DNA from: Ignavibacteriota bacterium
Lineage (GTDB): Bacteria > Bacteroidota > Ignavibacteria > Ignavibacteriales > Melioribacteraceae
DNA: 64,000 bases
Direction: 5' to 3'
Assembly (NCBI GenBank): GCA_002698995.1
Contig: PAAX01000012.1
Span: 183,776 to 247,775 of the forward strand
Shown: piece after piece, positions 26,501-35,238 of the stretch
Numbering within the stretch: position 1 is the first letter of the stretch
How the letters are laid out: each line of letters opens with the position of its first letter
Translations under genes and position numbers: made by a program
The notes under the pieces: generated by a model
What the model saw: only the letters and a program-made list of their open reading frames with translations
What the model was told of the DNA's origin: nothing
Database searches by the model: none

Positions 26501-28326
26501 TAGTTTACGGAAGAACAATTAATGCAAACGACAATCATATAGATGGTTCAATTACAAAAGCAAAACCAATTGATTTTACTGCAGCAAAATCTCAATTATT
26601 GCAATTATCAAGTCAATTTAAACAAATGACAGAAAACGGAACAGTGACCGAAGAATGGGGTCAGCTAAATTTAGTTGGTACCGATCCTTATATAAACGTC
26701 TTCAAAGTTACAGAACAGCAATTTACTTCTACACATACAAAAGTTGTAAATGCTCCAAACGGATCTGTTGTTATAGTTAACGTTGCGGGTAAAAACTTAA
26801 GCTGGACAGGCGGACTAACTATTGAAGGTACTACAAGACAACAAGTAATTTACAACTTCTATCAAGCTACAAATCTAGAAATATCTGGTATAGCTGTAGA
26901 AGGTACAATTCTAGCTCCTAAAGCACATGTAAAATTCTGGACTGGTCAGCAAAACGGTCAAATGATTGCAAAATCATTAGAAGGTTCTGCGCAATTCAAT
27001 AATTCATTATTTGTTGGTAATGTTCCTGCTGATCAAATAGTAAGTAATACTGCTTCATTATTAAATGTAGATCAAGTAGATGTAGATGATGATAATAACG
27101 TTTCAACAGTTTCTATTAATGTTTCTGCTGAAGATGACGGTAATGGAAATGGAAACGGTACTGGCGGTGATGATACTAACTGGGAATTAGTAGGTAATTT
27201 TGATGCGACCGAAATCGTATGGTCAATGACAACAGATAACAATGGTAATTCTTACATTGGAACCGTTGGTGGAAATATCTACAAAATAGACGGAAACAAT
27301 GAAAGAACATTGATTAATCCCGATATGAATGTTGGCTGGATTTGGGCACTTTATGTTGATGCTCAAGGAAAAGTATATGCCGGAACAGAACAAGGTATTT
27401 TCAGATCAAACAACAGTTATTCAACTTGGACACAAAAACTAGTCGGTACAGATGTTAGAGCTTTAACATTTGCTGATAATAAACTATACATCGGTACTTG
27501 GGGAGGTGGAGTATACAAATTGAATTTCGGAAGTGAAAATCTTACCGCAATAAACAATGGTTTAGATATACTATCTGTTCATTCATTAATAGCTGATTCA
27601 AAAGATGATTTATATGCCGGTACAATGGGCGGCGGTGTTTACAAATATGATGGAAGTGCTTGGACTAAATTAGCTGTAGGTTATGATTTCATTTGGTCAT
27701 TAGCAATTACATCGGATGATAAAATAGTTGCCGCAACTTATGGTGACGGAGTTTATGGATCATTTGACTTTGGAGCAACATGGCAGAAACTAAATAATGG
27801 TTTGAATGCACCATTTGTATATTCTGTTTCAGTAGATCAAGATGATAATATTTATGCAAGTACTTGGGCTGGTGGTGTTTACAAATTAGATTTATCAAAT
27901 AAATCTACAAACACATGGAAACCAGTTGGTATGGGTGGTTATGGAGTAAGCTCAATCATGTTCAATAATTCTGAAGGTGTAATGTATGCCGGAACCAGAG
28001 ATGGTCAATTATTCAAGAAAGATAATTCATTAACCGGATTAGAAGAAAACTCAGAATTACCAACAGAATTTGAATTGGCTCAAAACTATCCGAACCCATT
28101 CAATCCTGCTACAAAGATTGAATTCAGTATTCCAAAAGCAGGTTCATATAACTTGACAGTTTACAACATATTAGGTCAGGAAGTAAGAACCTTAGTAAAT
28201 GGTGAATTCCAGCCTGGTAAATACACTGTTGATTTTAATGCCAGCGATTTAGCATCCGGTATTTACATATACAGATTTATCGGTCAGAATGTAACCTTTA
28301 CAAAGAAGATGATGTTAATCAAGTAA
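23524..28326 (+). CDS. Giant T9SS-exported surface adhesin with thioester and Cna-B-like domains
   Basis: A 1600-residue cell-surface protein. Order: signal peptide (1-23); thioester domain (about 40-170) with the reactive pair C89 in YCIDL and Q141 in IQAVIWHY; an Ig-like/Big_1-like domain (about 180-290); an unassigned beta-rich region; two Cna-B-like domains (from about 579 and 705) with KKWFDE, YTVVE/YTVTE and NK endings that could form Lys-Asn isopeptide bonds; a DUF11 domain (about 828-920); a choice-of-anchor-A domain (about 923-1165); an acidic linker; a beta-propeller (about 1218-1510, WGGGVYKL repeats); and a T9SS type A sorting domain (about 1517-1600, NYPNPFNP). The architecture implies covalent attachment to surfaces. 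GTG start after a sigma-54 promoter; a terminator follows. Confidence 0.88.
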   Translation: MTKTKTIFLLSFFLLLSFSLIAQDNANVRTVDFEYTTSIANARNSFQAIVQGTKTGENISFKKANNQSETAWAGTFKGTVDGDYAEFYCIDLEHNLATNVPYINDGPTQEKISYILTNYYPYVANRPDALSSLKAEASVIQAVIWHYSDGIQLNTITDNAKKARALAIFNDAEANAGNYQTPTTLSIYPAAQTLALANNAQVKVVILDENNNPINNMAVTLQTSEDASIDNGVKNTDANGEVVFNISHNNDLTVTLTASADAVIPQGTRFVNQASPNNYQQVVLATPTQAHAEVNAVVTWYNNNGVCETDGFITYTQGGWGSPSNSEPGQIRDAYFNDVFPTGVTIGGNYTITFTSAAAVKNFLPAGGTSAALNQNYTNPTGNTSAGVLAGQILAATLNVKYSEAGYLGTPSSPMGDLFFNNGTFNGMTINEFLDLANEALGGGSLNGYSYSDFTDAATMINENFNGTNTDNGNFSCTQQRVQISPVLECVIHNLDGSYTAHFGYSNPNSFPVTIPIGPNNKFTGGNNQDLGQPITFNPGRTPYFPDSDFQVTWDGSTNLVWSLDGKTSTASVNSAQCSEHVYFEKKWFDEFETEIPFPSNVPANYEIVVTSLYGTATGSVVNGAIEWTYQNNSPATDNNGLWVPINSTYTVVENNLPADFEPLAGVGQFTADINGGYAVNPFNGFQKYALHTVKNKQLPQLPTIEHIYFDKKWFDENLVEVSTPINDLDPNFKITAVSSLGSAEGVYSNGTLVWTYVDNANNPTDGLLVNVGESYTVTEVNLSNNFENIDGIGTYEALIPFGYAENNDANEIQNGYHLITNKILPPQDVDIEVEKTSSSIDVENGETVTFTITVTNNGPGKATGVQVSDLLPDGLLFVSSSSSDYDDLTGLWEIGTLESGESVQLTITTTVDVDFSNSNLVDLGIAAPYNVFILRDINQPSSDTEGKMAVGRDAYLSSYSVGDKIDQTAGYQDVLIVNRDFTLGSGRIYGNVVYGRTINANDNHIDGSITKAKPIDFTAAKSQLLQLSSQFKQMTENGTVTEEWGQLNLVGTDPYINVFKVTEQQFTSTHTKVVNAPNGSVVIVNVAGKNLSWTGGLTIEGTTRQQVIYNFYQATNLEISGIAVEGTILAPKAHVKFWTGQQNGQMIAKSLEGSAQFNNSLFVGNVPADQIVSNTASLLNVDQVDVDDDNNVSTVSINVSAEDDGNGNGNGTGGDDTNWELVGNFDATEIVWSMTTDNNGNSYIGTVGGNIYKIDGNNERTLINPDMNVGWIWALYVDAQGKVYAGTEQGIFRSNNSYSTWTQKLVGTDVRALTFADNKLYIGTWGGGVYKLNFGSENLTAINNGLDILSVHSLIADSKDDLYAGTMGGGVYKYDGSAWTKLAVGYDFIWSLAITSDDKIVAATYGDGVYGSFDFGATWQKLNNGLNAPFVYSVSVDQDDNIYASTWAGGVYKLDLSNKSTNTWKPVGMGGYGVSSIMFNNSEGVMYAGTRDGQLFKKDNSLTGLEENSELPTEFELAQNYPNPFNPATKIEFSIPKAGSYNLTVYNILGQEVRTLVNGEFQPGKYTVDFNASDLASGIYIYRFIGQNVTFTKKMMLIK

Positions 28327-28352
28327 TTAAACCCTAAAAAACCCTAACAGAT

Positions 28353-28386
28353 AGCGGGATAACTCTTTTGAGTTATTCCGCTTTTC
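28353..28386 (+). terminator. Intrinsic terminator after adhesin gene
   Basis: A 13-bp stem, AGCGGGATAACTC at 28353-28365 with GAGTTATTCCGCT at 28370-28382 including one G-T pair, has a TTTT loop and a T-rich 3' flank. Confidence 0.88.
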
Positions 28387-28410
28387 TGTTTTAAAGGACT
28401 TAATCCAATG

Positions 28411-29388
28411 TTAAAATGTAATTACGACATTTCCTTTTTTATGTCCTTGATCTACATAATTATGAGCTTCTGCAATTTTGGTATACGGATAAACTTTATC
28501 GATTATGACTTTCAACGTTCCTTTTTCCAACATATCTTTAATAAACAATAAATCTTTTAGTTTATCATTTACCGATCTTAATCCGGTAAAAGCAATAATC
28601 GCTTTCTTTTTACCAAACTTTGAAGTGAACAGCATATTAGTTAGAATTCTAAAACTGACAAAAGTAGAAAGATAAATTCCATTTTCAGTCAAAGAATCTT
28701 TACAAACTTTAAATGATGATTTGCCAACAGTATCAAAAATGATATCGTATTTGCTGCTGCTCTTTGTGAAATCTTCTTTTGTATAATCAATTACATAATC
28801 AGCACCTAATGATTTTACCATCTCGGTGTTGGAAGAACTGCATAGACCTGTAACCTCAGCCCCAAAATACTTTGCAAACTGAACAGCATAAGTCCCAACT
28901 GAACCAGAAGCCCCAATTATTAATACTTTATTCCCTTTTTGAATTTTACCGTTATCTCTTAAGAATGGAAGTGCAGTCAAGGCACCAGAAGGAATTGCTG
29001 CTGCTGAGTTATCGTCAATTGAATTTGGTTTGATTATAATTGGTCCATCTTCCGGCATGGTAATATATTCGGCATGTGTTCCTTGCCCATTATGTCCGGC
29101 ACCAAATACGAAATCACCTTTTTTAAATAATTTTACATCGCTACCAATTTCTTCAACTATTCCGGAAAATTCAGTCCCCAAAATTGAAATGCTCTCCTTT
29201 GGTTTTGTTATTCCTGTAGCCATTCTAGCAAAAAATTCTTTTCCTTCTCTAAAAATGCTGTCAACTTTTGTAACTGTTGAAGCATTTATTTTAATAAGAA
29301 TTTCATTTGGTTTAGGTGTTGGTTTATTTATTTCAACTATTTGTAAAACTTCCGGTGTACCATACTTTGTGTATTTAATCGCTTTCAT
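28411..29388 (-). CDS. Zinc-independent MDR oxidoreductase (quinone-reductase-like)
   Basis: A 325-residue medium-chain dehydrogenase/reductase. The N-terminal GroES-like domain has GTEFSGIVEEIGSDVKLFKKGD, and the NAD(P)-binding domain has KVLIIGASGSVGTYAVQFAK. The zinc-ligand cysteines of alcohol dehydrogenases are absent, placing it with quinone oxidoreductase-like enzymes. It follows the HTH gene by two bases and probably shares its operon. Substrate unknown. Confidence 0.9.
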   Translation of the reverse strand: MKAIKYTKYGTPEVLQIVEINKPTPKPNEILIKINASTVTKVDSIFREGKEFFARMATGITKPKESISILGTEFSGIVEEIGSDVKLFKKGDFVFGAGHNGQGTHAEYITMPEDGPIIIKPNSIDDNSAAAIPSGALTALPFLRDNGKIQKGNKVLIIGASGSVGTYAVQFAKYFGAEVTGLCSSSNTEMVKSLGADYVIDYTKEDFTKSSSKYDIIFDTVGKSSFKVCKDSLTENGIYLSTFVSFRILTNMLFTSKFGKKKAIIAFTGLRSVNDKLKDLLFIKDMLEKGTLKVIIDKVYPYTKIAEAHNYVDQGHKKGNVVITF

Positions 29389-29390
29389 TA

Positions 29391-29615
29391 TTAACCCGAT
29401 TTTTCTTGATGATATGAAAAAACTTCTTCAAGCGGTTTATTAAATGCAATTGCAATCTTAAATGCAAGTTCTAAAGAAGGGGAATAATTTCCCTTTTCGA
29501 TTGCAACTATTGTTTGTCTTGTAACTCCAACTTTATCGGCTAATTGCTGCTGAGTCATTTCATTATTAAAGAACCTGAGAGTTCTGATATTATTTTTGAT
29601 GCTTTCTTTGCTCAT
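29391..29615 (-). CDS. Small XRE-family HTH regulator
   Basis: A 74-residue protein that is almost entirely a Cro/CI-type helix-turn-helix: EMTQQQLADKVGVTRQTIVAIEKG followed by YSPSLELAFKIA and KPLEEVFSY. It resembles the YgzD/YozG-like regulators that partner small membrane proteins. The ATG at 29615 has an AAAGGGA site 9 bases upstream; a longer reading frame to 29663 would overlap the upstream gene and lacks such a site. It sits between a membrane-protein gene and an oxidoreductase. Confidence 0.88.
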   Translation of the reverse strand: MSKESIKNNIRTLRFFNNEMTQQQLADKVGVTRQTIVAIEKGNYSPSLELAFKIAIAFNKPLEEVFSYHQEKSG

Positions 29616-29616
29616 A

Positions 29617-30063
29617 CTAAAATCCCTTTCGATAGAAATAAATTTGAGATAAATCCCCCGCAACTTCCGAAAGTATCAAAGAAGAAATCAGCAGAACAAA
29701 CATTGTAGATGCAGTATAACCAACAACAATTGCAGCCATAGAAAGAACAAATCCAGACATGAAAATAATAAATGCAATTTTTAGAGATTTCAACTCAATC
29801 AGCTTATCCAGTTCATCGCTAAAGTTTGGTTCATCTTCATTTGTTACTATTTTATTTATGATTAAGAATATTATATGAATTACAACTTTCCCAAAAACTT
29901 TAACCGGTACTAAAAGTAAAATTAAGCCTCCCCAAAATGCCAAATCATTATTATTTAATGGATTTGTGGTAGAATGATATTTTAGGATATATATTAAATA
30001 AAGAATACTTATTAGCAAATTGCTAAATAAAGAAACTATAGAACGCTTTTCTTGAAACGACAT
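29617..30063 (-). CDS. Four-helix membrane protein paired with HTH regulator
   Basis: A 148-residue protein with four hydrophobic helices (SNLLISILYLIYIL, AFWGGLILLLVPVKVFG, IAFIIFMSGFVLSMAAIVV, TMFVLLISSLILSEVAG). It resembles DUF2178-like proteins, which are commonly encoded just before a small XRE regulator as here (one base between stop and start). Function of the family is unknown. The same kind of pairing recurs at 60156-60917 with an unrelated membrane family. Confidence 0.75.
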   Translation of the reverse strand: MSFQEKRSIVSLFSNLLISILYLIYILKYHSTTNPLNNNDLAFWGGLILLLVPVKVFGKVVIHIIFLIINKIVTNEDEPNFSDELDKLIELKSLKIAFIIFMSGFVLSMAAIVVGYTASTMFVLLISSLILSEVAGDLSQIYFYRKGF

Positions 30064-30221
30064 CGTTAATCTCCTTACTAAAATTAATTGTAAAAAATAA
30101 TAGTCAAAATGTATAATATAACATATATAATGTCAAGTAAACTTTACATTTAATGCTGATCATTTCAATAGAGTATCAAATATTCAATGAAAGGTTCTGA
30201 AAAAGTTCAGATAAGAGGAAT

Positions 30222-30259
30222 TCTTACAAAGCTTTTACATTCTTTTACAAACTCTTACT
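30222..30259 (+). promoter_or_regulatory. Four helically phased TYTTACA repeats (Pho-box-like)
   Basis: TCTTACA (30222), TTTTACA (30233), TTTTACA (30243) and TCTTACT (30253) are direct repeats spaced 11, 10 and 10 bp, so all lie on one face of the helix. This resembles binding sites of PhoB/PhoP-type OmpR-family regulators, especially the TT-A-CA repeats of Bacillus PhoP. The next gene downstream starts at 30343; the divergent operon starts at 30063. Confidence 0.5.
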
Positions 30260-30342
30260 GAGCTATGACAACTACCCTATGTTTTATGTCGTCTATTGTT
30301 ATAGAAAAATTAATCATTAAATAAACGCAAACGGAGGATGAC

Positions 30343-30759
30343 ATGAAAACTTCAAAACAATTTTTAGCTTACTTAACAATGATGTTATTAACTGCAGCAG
30401 CATTATTTGCTCAAGAGCCAACAGCTTATAAAACTTTTTCAAAAAATGATGTGGCAAATTTGGTAAACGGAATAAATTCAGAAAATGAGGGATTAAAAAG
30501 AAGTTCAGTTTATATGGCTGGCAAATATGTAGTTCATGAAACAGAAAATGCATTAATAAAAGCTCTTAATTCTGAAAGAAATGAACAAGATAGAATATTA
30601 ATAGCTTTAGCATTATATAAAATAGGAAGTTACGACGGTTATGAAGCAGTAAAAGCATTATCAAAATATGATGAAAGCATGAAAGTTAGAAGAATAACAA
30701 AAGCAATATGTGATGCATTGGAAGTTGAAAGAAACGACTACTTTGTAAATCTTAACTAA
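30343..30759 (+). CDS. Small secreted HEAT-repeat-like protein
   Basis: A 138-residue exported protein with a signal peptide ending ALFAQ. The mature part is all-helical, with repeats resembling HEAT/armadillo motifs: GLKRSSVYMAGKYV, ALIKALNSE, ILIALALYKIG, YEAVKALSKYDESMKVRRI. Function unknown; such modules mediate protein contacts. A GGAGG site precedes the ATG. It is monocistronic, behind four phased TTACA repeats and before a terminator. Confidence 0.78.
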   Translation: MKTSKQFLAYLTMMLLTAAALFAQEPTAYKTFSKNDVANLVNGINSENEGLKRSSVYMAGKYVVHETENALIKALNSERNEQDRILIALALYKIGSYDGYEAVKALSKYDESMKVRRITKAICDALEVERNDYFVNLN

Positions 30760-30794
30760 ATGAATGTCCTCCCAAAGTAACCCTCAAAAGAGCA

Positions 30795-30826
30795 AGAGCC
30801 GGCTTTCCCACCGGCTCTATTTTTTT
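30795..30826. terminator. Bidirectional intrinsic terminator
   Basis: AGAGCCGG at 30795-30802 pairs with CCGGCTCT at 30811-30818, followed by ATTTTTTT. It separates the HEAT-like gene from the convergent hslU gene. Confidence 0.88.
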
Positions 30827-32201
30827 AAAGAATATATTTACTCAAATCTCTGTTCTTAACAATTTTGTCCAATCTTTCATGAACAAGCTTGCCTGTAATC
30901 TCAATTTTTTCTGAAGGAATAATATCCGGCACATCAAAAAGAAAATCTTCGAGAAGAGTTGTTAAAATTGTATGAAGTCTTCTTGCACCAATATTCTCAA
31001 CTTCTTCATTAACTGCTGCGGCAGTTCTGGCAATTTCTTTTATAGAATCTTCATGAAATTCTATTTCAACATTTTCTGTCTTTAATAAAGCAGAATATTG
31101 CTTAAGTAATGCGTTTTGAGGTAGAGTAAGAATTTTGATAAAATCTTCTTCGGTAAGACTTTTTAATTCCACACGAATCGGAAATCTTCCTTGCAATTCG
31201 GGAATTAAATCGCTGGGCTTTGAAACATGAAATGCACCTGAAGCAATAAAAAGAATATGATCTGTTTTAACCGGACCATATTTTGTGTTTACTGTTGATC
31301 CTTCAACAATAGGAAGCATATCACGTTGAACACCTTCTCTGGAAACATCCGGTCCGTGTCCTCCTTTAGAATTGCCGGCAATTTTATCTATCTCATCAAT
31401 AAACACTATACCGGATTCCTGAACTCTTTTAATCGCTTCTTTCTGAACAGCTTCCATATCAATTAATTTTTGTGCTTCTTCTTGAGTTATTACTCTTTTA
31501 GCCTCTTTAATTGTTGTTTTTCTTTTTTTCTTTTTCTTAGGAACCATATTGCTGATAATTTCCTGGAAATTAATTCCCATATCATCTAAGCCCATTGGAC
31601 CTAAAACCTGCATTCCGGCACTTTGACTTTGAGAATCAAATTCAATCATTCTTTCGTCAAGTTCTCCCTTTTGAAGTTTTTCCCGCATCCAGTCTCTTGT
31701 CTTTTCATTTTGATATGCTTCTTGACTTGAATCGCTTTGATTCTCTGAATTTGCAGGTACCGGGCGTTTTACAGGTGGAATAAGAATATCTAGAATTTTC
31801 TCCTCAGCCATCGTTTCTGCTTTTTCCTGAACTTCTTCAGTTTTCTCTGTTCTTACCATTGTAATTGCTAATTCGGTTAAATCGCGTATCATAGATTCAA
31901 CATCTCTTCCAACATAACCAACTTCGGTATATTTTGAAGCTTCAACTTTTATAAAAGGAGCACCGGCAAGCTTTGCTAATCTTCTGGCAATTTCGGTTTT
32001 ACCAACTCCGGTTGGTCCAATTAAAATTATGTTGTTGGGCATTATTTCTTCTTTAATGTCTTCAATAACCTGCTGTCTTCTCCATCTATTTCTCAGCGCA
32101 ATTGCAACGGCTCTCTTTGCTTCATGCTGACCAATAATATATTTATCCAATTCCTTTACAATTTTTGATGGAGTTAAATTCTGCATCTGGTCTAAATTCA
32201 T
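30825..32201 (-). CDS. hslU: ATP-dependent protease ATPase subunit HslU
   Basis: The AAA+ unfoldase ring of the HslUV protease. At 458 residues it has Walker [16 protein letters not shown] near 60, the pore motif region with [10 protein letters not shown], an I-domain with charged insertions (about 110-240), Walker [12 protein letters not shown], and the sensor/arginine-finger and C-terminal region [17 protein letters not shown], ending in SKYIL as needed for docking into HslV. It is last in an operon, 17 bp after hslV. Confidence 0.97.
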   Translation of the reverse strand: MNLDQMQNLTPSKIVKELDKYIIGQHEAKRAVAIALRNRWRRQQVIEDIKEEIMPNNIILIGPTGVGKTEIARRLAKLAGAPFIKVEASKYTEVGYVGRDVESMIRDLTELAITMVRTEKTEEVQEKAETMAEEKILDILIPPVKRPVPANSENQSDSSQEAYQNEKTRDWMREKLQKGELDERMIEFDSQSQSAGMQVLGPMGLDDMGINFQEIISNMVPKKKKKRKTTIKEAKRVITQEEAQKLIDMEAVQKEAIKRVQESGIVFIDEIDKIAGNSKGGHGPDVSREGVQRDMLPIVEGSTVNTKYGPVKTDHILFIASGAFHVSKPSDLIPELQGRFPIRVELKSLTEEDFIKILTLPQNALLKQYSALLKTENVEIEFHEDSIKEIARTAAAVNEEVENIGARRLHTILTTLLEDFLFDVPDIIPSEKIEITGKLVHERLDKIVKNRDLSKYIL

Positions 32202-32218
32202 TTCAATTCCTGCTTTAA

Positions 32219-32758
32219 TTAATCAATTGTTTCAACATTTACTTTGTCGTTTGTGTAAATACAAATATCTGCCGCAGTTTTCAACGCTTCTTTTGCGATT
32301 TCCTCAGCAGATAAATCACTATACTTTACTAACATTTTTGCTGCTGCAAGAGCATACATTCCGCCTGAACCAATAGCAACAATATTATCATCCGGCTCAA
32401 TAACATCACCGGTTCCTGAAACCACAAATGTTTTATCTTCCGAAACAACTGCAAGCATTGCTTCAAGCTTTCTTAAAAATTTATCTGTTCTCCAATCTGT
32501 TGCAAGTTCAACAACTGCGCGATTGACATTTCCTCTATACTGTTCTAGTTTTTCTTCAAATCTACCAAGTAAAGTAAACGCATCGGCAGCCGAACCGGCA
32601 AATCCGCATAACACTTTACCGTTATAGAGTTTTCTAATTTTCATTGAATTGTGTTTCATAACTGTATTGCCCAACGTTACTTGACCGTCACCGGCAATAG
32701 CTGCTTTACCTTTATGAACAATTCCAAGTATAGTAGTTGATCTAATTTTTCTTTCCAA
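32219..32758 (-). CDS. hslV: ATP-dependent protease proteolytic subunit HslV
   Basis: N-terminal-nucleophile peptidase that forms the HslUV core. The 179-residue protein has [12 protein letters not shown] at its start, so the catalytic threonine is T8 or T9, and a short 7- or 8-residue propeptide must be removed rather than just Met. The conserved [27 protein letters not shown] and [12 protein letters not shown] regions are intact. It lies directly upstream of hslU. Confidence 0.96.
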   Translation of the reverse strand: MERKIRSTTILGIVHKGKAAIAGDGQVTLGNTVMKHNSMKIRKLYNGKVLCGFAGSAADAFTLLGRFEEKLEQYRGNVNRAVVELATDWRTDKFLRKLEAMLAVVSEDKTFVVSGTGDVIEPDDNIVAIGSGGMYALAAAKMLVKYSDLSAEEIAKEALKTAADICIYTNDKVNVETID

Positions 32759-32775
32759 AATAATCTCCTAGTAAA

Positions 32776-34611
32776 TTATAAACTTTCTTTTTGATGCTGC
32801 CATTTTTCAACCCATTCAGAAAATATTGGAGTTAAAGGAATTGCTAAAACTCTTCCGCCAAAACCTATATATCTGTATACAAGCATATTCAAATTTTTCA
32901 CATCAAGGTTATAAAGAATATCATATTTGATATCAACGCCGTATTTATTGGCGTATCCAACTGTTCTATCTATTAATCCATCTAATGATTTCTTAAACAT
33001 CAGCTGCTTTCGTAATTCGTCTTTTAATTCTGTAAATGATTTCGGTTCAACATCCTGATCTTTTTTTCTATCAATTAATTTAAAGAATGAATAACCTTCA
33101 TCAAGTTTAAGAGGGCCGTAGGTTTCTCCAATTTCCAAAGTTGAAGCTATTCTGCCAATCTCTCCGTATGCATTTACAGGAAACATTCCAAACTCAGCAT
33201 TATTCTTTTTAACCCATTCTCTTTTTGTATGATTAATTGCAAATTCTCTCAGCTCATTTTCATTTGCAGCAAGCTGCATTGCTTTTTCTATTACTTCCAA
33301 ACTATCAGAAAGTACTTCAATTATATTAATCATTGTTACATTTTTTGATGAATCATATACTTCATTGTAGTAATCTAAAAGTTCGTTTTCCTTAATTTTA
33401 ATTTCATTCTTGAAATCATTTTTTAACAGTGTAGATTGATAATAAGGTTTCCACATTGAAATATCTTTTTGAACCTGAGGATCATTATAGAATCCTTGTT
33501 TTTTCGCTTCCATGTATAAAAGCTCAAGTTCAATAAATCTTTTTACCCTTGAATTTAATTGTCCTCTAATAATATTTGGATTATTAGTAAGAGTGTAAAA
33601 TCCTTCGAAAACAAAATCATACAAAAATTCTTTAAGAGTTATTTCATTTTCTTCGATATTTATAAAAACCATATTTAACGAATCTGCACCGATACCATCT
33701 GCAATAGTATTTAAATCTTTTCCTTCAAGTACAATTTTTTCAGTCGGATCAATTTCTTTATCTATTCTGTTTTGATTCAATACTTTTATTACGTTATCGG
33801 CAAAAGTCCAGAAAAGAAAACCATCTGTAGTAATTTTTCTTCCTTTAAAAAAGCTGTTGTAAAACTCTTCGAAGATTTTATTTGTGGCTCTTTCTTCTAA
33901 AACTGATCTAACTTTCTTCTGATTTTCCGAGGCTTTTCGGCTGTCTGCTTCATTTACAAAATCTTTATTCACAAGTTTATAAATGTAGTAATCGCTGCCA
34001 TTGTAAAGCGGTTTAGTGAAATCTCCAATTTCTAATGAGTAAAGAGAATCTTCTAGCTCAACTGGAAATTCACCAAAATTAACTTCTAAAGGAAATTTCT
34101 GAAAGTCTTTTTCAATTCTATTTGAAAGAAGTGAATCAATTGCAGCTCCATTTTTCAAAAGATTGTAAAGTGAATCAGCTTCTTCTTTTTTTTCTGCAAC
34201 AAGAAAATTAAGATATAAAGTCAACTTGCTTTTTTGAACTCCTCTTATAAAATCTATATCACTTATTTTAACTTTACCTGCAATTTCTTTTTTATATAAT
34301 GCGTCACGGAGAAACGCTTTTTCCAAAGATTTATAAGTATAGTTCATCACATCTGAAGTATCATAATTTTGGTTTGCTGCTTCCATTGCCCAAAGCTTTT
34401 CTGCAACAATAGAATAAAGAACTTTTGCTCTTGTTCTTTCTTCATCTTTTGTAAGCATTGAACTTTGGATTGGCCGCATTTGATATCTTGTTTTAAATTC
34501 TTCAACCGTAATAACTTGATCGCCTACTTTTGCAATTACATCATCATCTTTAAATTGAGCAGTTAAGTGACTTGCAAGAACAAACAATAAAAAGAGAAGT
34601 TTCAATTTCAT
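32776..34611 (-). CDS. Periplasmic peptidyl-prolyl isomerase/chaperone (SurA/PpiC-like)
   Basis: A 611-residue exported protein. The signal peptide ends LASHLTAQ, followed by a SurA-like N-terminal region (VIAKVGDQVITVEEFKTRY). Parvulin-type segments appear near 140-210 (GDFTKPLYNGSDYYIYKL) and 405-515 (MINIIEVLSDSLE, IGETYGPLKLDEGYSFFKLID). The first lacks several parvulin active-site residues, so it may act mainly as a chaperone for outer-membrane or secreted proteins. Its stop is 17 bp before hslV, linking two protein quality-control systems. Confidence 0.88.
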   Translation of the reverse strand: MKLKLLFLLFVLASHLTAQFKDDDVIAKVGDQVITVEEFKTRYQMRPIQSSMLTKDEERTRAKVLYSIVAEKLWAMEAANQNYDTSDVMNYTYKSLEKAFLRDALYKKEIAGKVKISDIDFIRGVQKSKLTLYLNFLVAEKKEEADSLYNLLKNGAAIDSLLSNRIEKDFQKFPLEVNFGEFPVELEDSLYSLEIGDFTKPLYNGSDYYIYKLVNKDFVNEADSRKASENQKKVRSVLEERATNKIFEEFYNSFFKGRKITTDGFLFWTFADNVIKVLNQNRIDKEIDPTEKIVLEGKDLNTIADGIGADSLNMVFINIEENEITLKEFLYDFVFEGFYTLTNNPNIIRGQLNSRVKRFIELELLYMEAKKQGFYNDPQVQKDISMWKPYYQSTLLKNDFKNEIKIKENELLDYYNEVYDSSKNVTMINIIEVLSDSLEVIEKAMQLAANENELREFAINHTKREWVKKNNAEFGMFPVNAYGEIGRIASTLEIGETYGPLKLDEGYSFFKLIDRKKDQDVEPKSFTELKDELRKQLMFKKSLDGLIDRTVGYANKYGVDIKYDILYNLDVKNLNMLVYRYIGFGGRVLAIPLTPIFSEWVEKWQHQKESL

Positions 34612-35238
34612 TTAATTTAATCCGCCTAACTTAATTGGAAAAATTCTTGGTACCTTTTTTTGATATTCCTTGTATTCTACACCGTATTTCTCTACAAGTT
34701 TCTTCTCTTCATAAAAAGAACCGATATAAAAATAGAGAGTAATAGAAATAAACATTACTAAATAAAACAAATCCATTGTTGGTCTAAATCCCAAAAAGAG
34801 AATTGAAAAAAGATAAATTGGATGACGGGAATATTTATAAGCTCCGTTTAATTTTAGAAATGATTTTTCATCAAGATCATTTGTGTTATATGATTTATCA
34901 AAATATCTGAAGATTTGATTGATTCCCAGAAACTCCATAATTCCAATACCTTTGCTTGCCCAGAAAAAACCGATTATTGAAATAACCTGAAGAGAGAAAA
35001 CAATAATATCTAACGGATACTGCAAATCATAAATTATAAGATTTGGTTTGGGGGCAATTTCATAAAGTGCGACTAGAATTATTAATGAAGAGATGTTATA
35101 GAACAATCTGTAAAAAGCAATCTTATCACCAATAACATTAACAAGATTTTCTTTTAATTTATTTGAAGCGAGAATAGTGTGAGAAACTCCGAATAACAAA
35201 AAAAGAAAAACAATTATAAGTACATCTAAAAAAATCAT
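34612..35238 (-). CDS. Isoprenylcysteine-methyltransferase/NnrU-like membrane methyltransferase
   Basis: A 208-residue integral membrane protein with about five helices. The C-terminal motif YSRHPIYLFSILFLGF and FYEEKKLVEKYGVEYKEYQKKVPRIFP matches the PEMT/ICMT-type SAM-binding ending. The N-terminal helices with GVSHTILASNKLK resemble NnrU family proteins. NnrU is linked to nitric-oxide respiration in other bacteria, but it is far from the nirK cluster here. It overlaps rpoN by four bases and abuts the SurA-like gene. Substrate unknown. Confidence 0.78.
   Translation of the reverse strand: MIFLDVLIIVFLFLLFGVSHTILASNKLKENLVNVIGDKIAFYRLFYNISSLIILVALYEIAPKPNLIIYDLQYPLDIIVFSLQVISIIGFFWASKGIGIMEFLGINQIFRYFDKSYNTNDLDEKSFLKLNGAYKYSRHPIYLFSILFLGFRPTMDLFYLVMFISITLYFYIGSFYEEKKLVEKYGVEYKEYQKKVPRIFPIKLGGLN

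Noticed and set aside
29616..29663. Longer start for the small XRE regulator
   Set aside because: It would overlap the upstream membrane-protein gene and lacks a ribosome-binding site, unlike the ATG at 29615.
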